Positions 63,746 through 64,000 of a DNA stretch of 64,000 nucleotides are shown here, one piece after another. Source of the DNA: Protula sp. h YS-2021. Lineage: Eukaryota > Annelida > Polychaeta > Sabellida > Serpulidae. The stretch lies in NCBI GenBank assembly GCA_949752745.1, contig OX457026.1:28706116-28770115 (forward strand), read 5' to 3'. Within the stretch, counting starts at the first letter, position 1; every line of letters begins with the position of its first letter. The translations under genes and the position numbers were made by a program. Below the pieces are notes generated by a model that had not been told where the DNA came from, did no database searches, and was given only the letters and a program-made list of their open reading frames with translations.

Positions 63746-64000
63746 TTCTGCTCCACTGAGGGAGTACTTGCAAGTTCCTCAGTATCGACCTTAAATAGTG
63801 TTATGCTTGTTGCGGCCAGTAAAAACAAAATTTGTTACTTTAGGACGCAAAACACTGGTAAGAACAAGCGACTTTCTAATCCTAGCTCAGGCCGATGTTT
63901 GGATCTGGTTTCATTCACAATACTGAGGTTTTCATTTCATTCTTTAGTTTACGTTTGACATGTTTGAGTTACTGTCATTATTATTTTGTGTTTTGAAGTA

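Larger units (their letters stand above)
60914..64000 (+). other. 3' UTR and downstream intergenic sequence
   Basis: No supported coding region. The first stretch after the stop is presumably 3' UTR. Candidate polyadenylation signals AATAAA occur at 61892-61897 and 63139-63144, and ATTAAA-type variants lie between; which one is used cannot be decided. From about 63.5 kb the sequence turns G-rich. Confidence 0.5.

Overview
The window is eukaryotic, from an intron-rich animal genome. Exons are short and introns are long and AT-rich, with many microsatellites and homopolymers, decayed non-LTR retrotransposons and small DNA transposons. The one convincing gene is a latrophilin-type adhesion GPCR. 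Its compact invertebrate layout (no olfactomedin domain) and the type of dispersed repeats suggest a lophotrochozoan such as a mollusc, but that is a weak inference.

Region 1 to about 25.6 kb holds no gene I can support. It contains a decayed retrotransposon endonuclease (2450-3100), a decayed reverse transcriptase on the minus strand ending in a CAAT-type tail (10527-11422), a non-autonomous hAT-like element with near-matching 8-bp target-site duplications (13294-14079), a diverged dispersed repeat family present several times (60-335, 540-720, 11585-13220, 14455-15565), tandem duplications (8814-9252, 15795-16425) and a composite tRNA-like repeat (19108-19640).

Region 25.6-60.9 kb is one plus-strand gene assembled by hand from exon phases, splice sites and conserved motifs. 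It has 25 coding exons plus one candidate cassette exon. The coding lengths add up to one unbroken frame of 4224 nt (1407 residues), or 4290-4293 nt (1429-1430 residues) with the cassette. Domain order: signal peptide, short basic linker, SUEL/rhamnose-binding-lectin-like domain, a stalk with 20 consecutive threonines, two trypsin-inhibitor-like (TIL) cysteine-rich domains, HormR domain, GAIN domain with an intact HL-T GPS cleavage motif, seven transmembrane helices, and a long Ser/Asp/Glu-rich cytoplasmic tail. The TIL pair between the lectin and HormR domains is not part of the canonical latrophilin layout and is the most notable feature here.

The third intracellular loop region has unusual splice-site structure: a 57-bp tandem duplication that copies the acceptor and leads to an early stop, a candidate cassette exon with a triple NAG acceptor, an in-frame alternative acceptor before TM6, and a GC-AG intron after TM7. 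Introns of this gene also carry at least five minisatellites, a Tigger-like transposase remnant (32013-32350) and a 188-bp inverted-repeat MITE with 5-bp target duplications (54346-54533).

After the stop at 60913 there is 3' UTR or intergenic sequence with candidate polyadenylation signals, ending in a G-rich stretch near 63.5-63.75 kb. All gene structure is inferred from genomic sequence alone; no transcript or database evidence was available.
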